Shown here: in pieces, positions 31,171 to 34,931 of the stretch | Numbering within the stretch: position 1 is the stretch's first letter | Layout of the letters: each line of letters opens with the position of its first letter | Virus record (IMG/VR): IMGVR_UViG_3300009537_000085 | Span: 1-34,931 of that record | Direction: 5' to 3' (one strand) | From: a virus | Length of the DNA stretch: 34,931 nt | Program-made: the position numbers and the translations under genes | Notes under the pieces: generated by a model | What the model was told of the DNA's origin: nothing | Seen by the model: only the letters and a program-made list of their open reading frames with translations | The model's database searches: none

Positions 31171-31189
31171 GATTTCTCTCGCATAAGCA
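31171..31189 (+). promoter_or_regulatory. Candidate promoter element (CATAAG) in the divergent region
   Basis: GATTTCTCTCGCATAAGCA. CATAAG (31182-31187) ends 48 bases before the plus-strand ATG at 31235. On the minus strand it reads CTTATGCG, 36 bases before the ATG at 31146. It lies in the only divergent promoter region at this end of the window. Confidence 0.45.
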
Positions 31190-31234
31190 AGATGAACCCC
31201 CGACCATGTATCATGTCAACAGGAGTTCCTTGTC

Positions 31235-31681
31235 ATGAGTCTTTACGACGCCCTACGCGAGGGGAGTTCTAGACATGAGAGTAGCAAGCGCGGGTCCTCG
31301 AAGTACAACTTCGTTGGCAGTAGTGGCAGCTCCTCGCGTCTGCGCGTTCCCTCTCGCACAAGGGCGGATGATGATGACGACAGGCGTGTTGTCCGCATCC
31401 GCGGCACCTCAACCCCCAAGAAGAAGGCAAAAACTCTTGCACCAGAACAGGTTGTAGAAGTCGACCGCGAAGAGGACCTCGATCGGCCGTGGGCTTACCC
31501 TCCTCCACGTCATGGGCAGGATACGCACGAACACTACCGCCGACCCACGATCGGAGAAATCCTCATCGATCTGCTGCTTAGGATGCTGGAGATGGCAATC
31601 GCGGCCGCAGCTCAAGAGATCGTCTACTACTTTGCCTCCCGGCGCTTCACCCCCCGGCACGGGGGCTACGTCAGGAGTTGA
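31235..31681 (+). CDS. Hypothetical protein with low-complexity N-terminus
   Basis: 148 residues, ATG with GGAG nine bases upstream. The first half is Ser/Arg-rich, with a run of five Asp, then basic and Pro-rich linkers, and is probably disordered. Residues about 104-133 form a hydrophobic helix (IGEILIDLLLRMLEMAIAAA, then QEIVYYFAS) that could be amphipathic or membrane-associated. It is the first gene of the rightward operon at the right end and is followed after nine bases by a hairpin. No family recognised. Confidence 0.82.
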   Translation: MSLYDALREGSSRHESSKRGSSKYNFVGSSGSSSRLRVPSRTRADDDDDRRVVRIRGTSTPKKKAKTLAPEQVVEVDREEDLDRPWAYPPPRHGQDTHEHYRRPTIGEILIDLLLRMLEMAIAAAAQEIVYYFASRRFTPRHGGYVRS

Positions 31682-31689
31682 CAACCAGT

Positions 31690-31729
31690 GCTTGGCCACG
31701 CCAGTCCTATGGGTTGGTTGTGGCCAAGC
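31690..31729 (+). terminator. Hairpin after the first rightward gene, possible terminator or attenuator
   Basis: GCTTGGCCAC (31690-31699) and GTGGCCAAGC (31720-31729) form a perfect 10-bp stem with a 20-base loop, starting nine bases after a stop codon. No T-run follows, so it may attenuate transcription or protect the transcript end. The rest of the 132-base intergenic stretch (31682-31813) shows only a CAATAAG sequence at 31771-31777. Confidence 0.55.
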
Positions 31730-31813
31730 GTTGATCATGTGGGCAGTCTAAGATACCTCCTGGTATCACTCAATAAGACCTGCTATCTCTTTCTCTCCCA
31801 ACCGGGAGGGGTC

Positions 31814-31993
31814 GTGCCTGGACAAGAAGATCCTGTAGACGAATGGGTGCAGATTCCTCTACGGGTCAGGCCTGATAAAAAGGCCAAGCTCGACCTCCTC
31901 CACGAACGCACTCGAGTACCCAGAGCCGTGCTTTTGCGCGAAGCGCTGGACGACCTCCTGCACAAGTACGACCTCCTGTCTGGGGGGGAGTAA
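31814..31993 (+). CDS. Ribbon-helix-helix (Arc/CopG-type) DNA-binding protein
   Basis: 59 residues from a GTG at 31814, with GGAGG four bases upstream. A longer frame to 31688 runs through the hairpin and has no ribosome binding site. The pattern is a short beta-strand (VQIPLRVRP), a helix (DKKAKLDLLHERTR), a turn (VP) and a second helix (RAVLLREALDDLLHKY), as in small ribbon-helix-helix repressors. Its stop overlaps the ATG of the next gene (TAATG). With the XRE protein after it, it probably forms a transcription-control pair for this operon or for the divergent virion block. Targets are unknown. Confidence 0.85.
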   Translation: MPGQEDPVDEWVQIPLRVRPDKKAKLDLLHERTRVPRAVLLREALDDLLHKYDLLSGGE

Positions 31994-32391
31994 TGCGCAA
32001 GAGCTTGGGTGAGATCATCCATGAAGAACGGACGGGGAACCCGTTGTTCCGCACGAAGAAGTCTCTGGCCGACGCCGTGGGCGTGAGCCTCGAGTACATC
32101 CGCAGGATCGAAAACGGGAGCTCTGTTCCCTCGGGAGAGGTACTGGATAAGATTGTGACTGCCTTGGACATGTCGGGGCAGATTGCTCAACGGTGTTGGC
32201 GCAGACTGGCCGAGCATCAACTCGACGACCAGGTATTGATGCACGTCTCACTCAAAGACAGAGGGCTGACCAACGGACAGGTCGAACGGGTAGCACACAA
32301 GGTCGCGGAGTGGATGAGTCTCTACTACGCGTTGGACGAAGAAGAGGGGCACAACCTGGAACAGGAAGTCACTCAACTACTGAGGGGGTAG
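31993..32391 (+). CDS. XRE-family helix-turn-helix regulator
   Basis: 132 residues. The ATG overlaps the preceding stop and has GGGGAG just upstream. Residues about 22-60 (KKSLADAVGVSLEYIRRIEN, then GSSVPSGEVLDKIVTALDM) are a typical Cro/C1-type helix-turn-helix. The C-terminal 70 residues are helical and acidic, probably for oligomerisation. Such proteins act as repressors in phage switches. No integrase or antirepressor is seen here, so lysogeny is not implied. It is translated with the ribbon-helix-helix gene and followed by the helicase. Confidence 0.9.
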   Translation: MRKSLGEIIHEERTGNPLFRTKKSLADAVGVSLEYIRRIENGSSVPSGEVLDKIVTALDMSGQIAQRCWRRLAEHQLDDQVLMHVSLKDRGLTNGQVERVAHKVAEWMSLYYALDEEEGHNLEQEVTQLLRG

Positions 32392-32393
32392 CA

Positions 32394-33746
32394 TTGGCCT
32401 TCCGCGGTTTTCTTCAGCCCAACCAGGGCTATCGACGGGAGTATCTCTGGCTCCCGCGTAGTTACGTAAAAAACGATTCAGGCATCAAAGCGTCTCTCAC
32501 TTTCCCTCTAGGGGACCAGTCCAAGCTCCGTGCTTGGGAGGAGACGAACAATCACCTGATCGTTCCCCGAGAGTACATTCCCTTCGAAGAGTACGAAGAC
32601 CTGCCTTTCCCAATCGAGGACCGGACACCCCGGGAGTTCCCTTCGATTGGCAACATCCAGCTTGTCTACGACCTCCGGGACGTGCCACAACGCGTTGGGT
32701 ACAAGCATCTGCTCGAGAGCGGAAACGGAGTACTCTCCCTTGCCTGCGGGAAGGGAAAGACGGTCGTTGCCCTTCATGCTTGGGCAGCAACCGGTGTACC
32801 TGCGCTAGTTGTCGTCGACAGCAAGAACATCCTCTACCAGTGGGTCGACCGCATCGTTGAACACACGAATGTTGCGCGCGAAGACATTGGAGTCGTAGGC
32901 GATGGTCAAGACAACTGGGAACACCCCATCACCGTCGCATTGATTCAGACACTCGCTCGCAGGGTCTCTGACTTCGAGCTTCCCGACGAGTATGGCTCGC
33001 ACTTTGGACTCGCGGTCTACGACGAAGCTCACATCCTCGGAGCTCCACTCTTCAACACAACGGCCTCCATTTGCCACGGCCTACGTTGGGGGTTGTCTGC
33101 CACGCACGAGCGCTCTGATGGACTAGACATCCTGTACAAGTACCACCTCGGGGACGTGGTCTACGAGAACCTCGAGCAAGACGTCATCCCTGAGTGCTTC
33201 TTCGTGAACACAGGAATCTACGCCTCTGGGGCTACCCTCCAGAAATGTCGTGTGCGCGGTACCATCAACTTCGCACGACTCTGCACATGGTTGGCCGGGA
33301 ACCAGCGCAGGAATCGGCTCATACAACACTACATCGATGATGCACTAGCTGAAGGCAGGAAGATCCTCGCACTTTCGCACATCGTCGACCACCTCAAGTA
33401 CTTCTATGATCAGAACCCAGGTTCTGGTTTGATCATTGGAGAGGTCAAGGGGACAGAGCGCTCTTCCGAGCTCTACGACCACGACCTGGTATTTGCCACG
33501 ACCAAGATTGCGCAGAAGGCTTTGGACCGAAAGGACCTGGACACGGTTTTCGTGCTCTTGCCCTTCAAGGACAAAGGGCTACTCCAACAAGTCATTGGGC
33601 GCATACAACGCAAGTTGGAAGGGAAGAATGTCCCGATCGTAGTGATCTTCGAAGATGAGCGTATAAGAACCACGCACCAGCAATGTCGGGAGCTCAGAAC
33701 TCACCTGACCGAGTTCCGCTACCCGTTCAGCATTACCCGGGACTAG
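32394..33746 (+). CDS. SF2 DNA/RNA helicase (DEAH, XPB/UvsW-like)
   Basis: 450 residues from a TTG at 32394, two bases after the stop of the regulator, with GAGGGGG upstream. The longer frame from 32193 is an out-of-frame overlap with that regulator. Helicase motifs are clear: Walker A LACGKGKT (116-123), motif II DEAH (210-213), motif III SAT (235-237) and motif VI QVIGRIQR (399-406). The protein is compact, with a beta-rich N-terminal part (1-95) as in UvsW/RAD25-like helicases that act in recombination, replication restart and repair. It is followed by a uracil-DNA glycosylase gene, so a repair or replication module is likely. Confidence 0.95.
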   Translation: MAFRGFLQPNQGYRREYLWLPRSYVKNDSGIKASLTFPLGDQSKLRAWEETNNHLIVPREYIPFEEYEDLPFPIEDRTPREFPSIGNIQLVYDLRDVPQRVGYKHLLESGNGVLSLACGKGKTVVALHAWAATGVPALVVVDSKNILYQWVDRIVEHTNVAREDIGVVGDGQDNWEHPITVALIQTLARRVSDFELPDEYGSHFGLAVYDEAHILGAPLFNTTASICHGLRWGLSATHERSDGLDILYKYHLGDVVYENLEQDVIPECFFVNTGIYASGATLQKCRVRGTINFARLCTWLAGNQRRNRLIQHYIDDALAEGRKILALSHIVDHLKYFYDQNPGSGLIIGEVKGTERSSELYDHDLVFATTKIAQKALDRKDLDTVFVLLPFKDKGLLQQVIGRIQRKLEGKNVPIVVIFEDERIRTTHQQCRELRTHLTEFRYPFSITRD

Positions 33747-33749
33747 GCG

Positions 33750-34451
33750 ATGGATGCGGACATCAAGTACGAGCGCATGGTCGCTCTAAGAGAGAAGTGG
33801 ACAGAGTGTGAACGATGCACACTCTGTGACCCTCCGGGGCGAACGCGGCTCAACGTGGTCTTCGGCAGTGGGAACGTGGATGCAGACCTGGTCATCATCG
33901 GCGAAGCCGCCGGCGACAAGGAAGACCGAACCGGAGAGCCATTTGCGGGTAGAGCCGGAGAGCTCTTCGATAAGTTCATGGAGACCTTCAACATTCATCG
34001 TAGCGAGGTCTTCATCTTGAATCTGGTGGGCTGTCGTCCGACCAAGGCCGATGACCCGAACAAGAACCGCGCGCCCCTCAAGGACGAGATTGCAGCCTGT
34101 CTGCCCAGGGTCCACGCCATCCTAGACATCGTAGACCCGCTGGTCATCCTCCTTCTAGGCAACTACGCGATGAAGGCCCTGACCAAAGAGAAACGCGGTA
34201 TCACCACCATCGCCAGGCATCCACACAAGCCTCGACTGGAGGTAACGACCCCGGGCAGGTTCATTCCCGTTACTCGCGTTGGGTACGCGACCTTCCATCC
34301 CTCCTATCTCCTACGCAACGGAGACATGCACGAGGGCTCGGACATGCACCACGCGTTCCTGTGCTGGCAAAAGGCGATCAAGACCGTAGACACGTACAAG
34401 CAACTGTACTTTGGAGAACCCTTGCCACTCCGCGGAGACACCAATGAGTAG
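33750..34451 (+). CDS. Iron-sulfur uracil-DNA glycosylase (family 4-like)
   Basis: 233 residues, ATG four bases after the helicase stop. The N-terminal Cys pair C20-x2-C23 together with C95 (GCRPT) and C117 (IAACLP) matches the four ligands of the 4Fe-4S cluster in family 4/5 glycosylases. Motif A is GEAAGDKEDRTGEPFAG (51-67), with the Glu-rich spacing typical of family 4, and the uracil-binding motif is HPSYLLR (183-189). It would remove uracil from DNA. Phage and host versions exist, and the phage role is usually genome repair. Its end overlaps the next start (ATGAGTAG). Confidence 0.93.
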   Translation: MDADIKYERMVALREKWTECERCTLCDPPGRTRLNVVFGSGNVDADLVIIGEAAGDKEDRTGEPFAGRAGELFDKFMETFNIHRSEVFILNLVGCRPTKADDPNKNRAPLKDEIAACLPRVHAILDIVDPLVILLLGNYAMKALTKEKRGITTIARHPHKPRLEVTTPGRFIPVTRVGYATFHPSYLLRNGDMHEGSDMHHAFLCWQKAIKTVDTYKQLYFGEPLPLRGDTNE

Positions 34452-34931
34452 AGAAGAAGTCGATGCCTTGATCGAGGACCTCAGTGAGTTGTTCGAGACG
34501 CGCCACGAGGTCCACGCCCTCTTGTATGAAGAGGCGACTGACATCTACGGGCAGATAGAACAGGCCCACCAAAACATCGAGAGCGAGAACACGCGGATCA
34601 ACGAGCTCCACATTGAGCTCCGAGAGAAGCATCAAGAGCTGATGGACGCCTACGATGACGTAGAAACACGCATCAAGCGCCTCGAGCACGAAATCAAGGC
34701 CAAGTGCTACGACCTTTCCATCGAGGAGCTGAAGACCGGATTGACCTTTGCCGACGAGCAAGGTCGACTCTCTGTCCACGTGAACCGGGTAACGCCTCAT
34801 GTCGTGTATAGCGCCGACATCCTGAACGAGCTCCCAGGCCTACGTGACATGGAAGTCGACGGTGACCCGGTCATCACCGAGCAGGTCAACCCCACCATCC
34901 TCGAGCGCTTGATTACGCGGGGAGTCATCAG
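34444..34931 (+). CDS. Hypothetical coiled-coil protein, partial (C-terminus off the window)
   Basis: At least 162 residues from an ATG overlapping the glycosylase stop, open to the window end. Residues about 5-85 are acidic and helical with heptad-like Leu/Ile spacing (LIEDLSELFETRHEVHALLY, IEQAHQNIESENTRINELHI), a likely coiled coil. The following part (ELKTGLTFADEQGRLSVHVN) is more alpha/beta. A host-nuclease-inhibitor or Gam-like role was considered from the small charged coiled-coil shape, but there is no motif to support it. Confidence 0.85.
   Translation, partial: MSREEVDALIEDLSELFETRHEVHALLYEEATDIYGQIEQAHQNIESENTRINELHIELREKHQELMDAYDDVETRIKRLEHEIKAKCYDLSIEELKTGLTFADEQGRLSVHVNRVTPHVVYSADILNELPGLRDMEVDGDPVITEQVNPTILERLITRGVI

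Noticed and set aside
1-34931. tRNA genes, CRISPR arrays, insertion sequences, attachment sites
   Set aside because: None was found on reading both strands. Intergenic space is too short for most of these, and no integrase or transposase motif was seen.

Overview
The window is a piece of a tailed double-stranded DNA bacteriophage (Caudoviricetes). It carries a large terminase, a portal, an HK97-type major capsid protein, a prohead-protease-like protein and a baseplate or tail-tip spike, all closely packed and mostly overlapping by 1-8 bases. The DNA is GC-rich by eye. GTG and TTG starts are common and Shine-Dalgarno sites are clear. No integrase, tRNA, CRISPR array or insertion sequence was seen. 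The host cannot be named from the sequence.

Layout. The minus strand carries virion genes in two blocks. The right block (31146 down to 11315) runs: three virion-type proteins, portal, a 2042-residue RNA polymerase with beta and beta-prime in one chain, a small zinc protein, the spike, several unknown virion-type proteins, and the large terminase. The left block (9754 down to 1) runs: two unknown proteins, the prohead-protease-like protein, several motif-rich small proteins, a scaffold-like protein, a decoration-like protein, the major capsid protein, a SAP-domain protein, a neck-like protein and three more motif-rich proteins, the last cut by the window edge.

The plus strand carries short interruptions and the right end: a MerR/excisionase-type regulator and a membrane-tailed protein (9832-11268, closed by a strong hairpin), a gene wedged upstream of the terminase (12976-13389), two tiny genes between RNA polymerase and portal (26967-27169), and a rightward operon (31235 to the end) with ribbon-helix-helix and XRE regulators, an SF2 helicase, an iron-sulfur uracil-DNA glycosylase and a coiled-coil protein.

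Main points of interest. (1) The single-chain RNA polymerase keeps nearly all canonical RpoB and RpoC motifs but lacks the beta-prime N-terminal zinc finger, and it lies inside the virion operon. It could be packaged into the virion. (2) A short K-x-[AS] motif recurs dozens of times in the virion-type proteins but hardly at all in the enzymes. (3) A CATAAG-type element (one variant is CATGTT) lies 46-49 bases before the start codon of four plus-strand leading genes. (4) Zinc-ribbon cysteine pairs recur in the portal, terminase, protease and small proteins.
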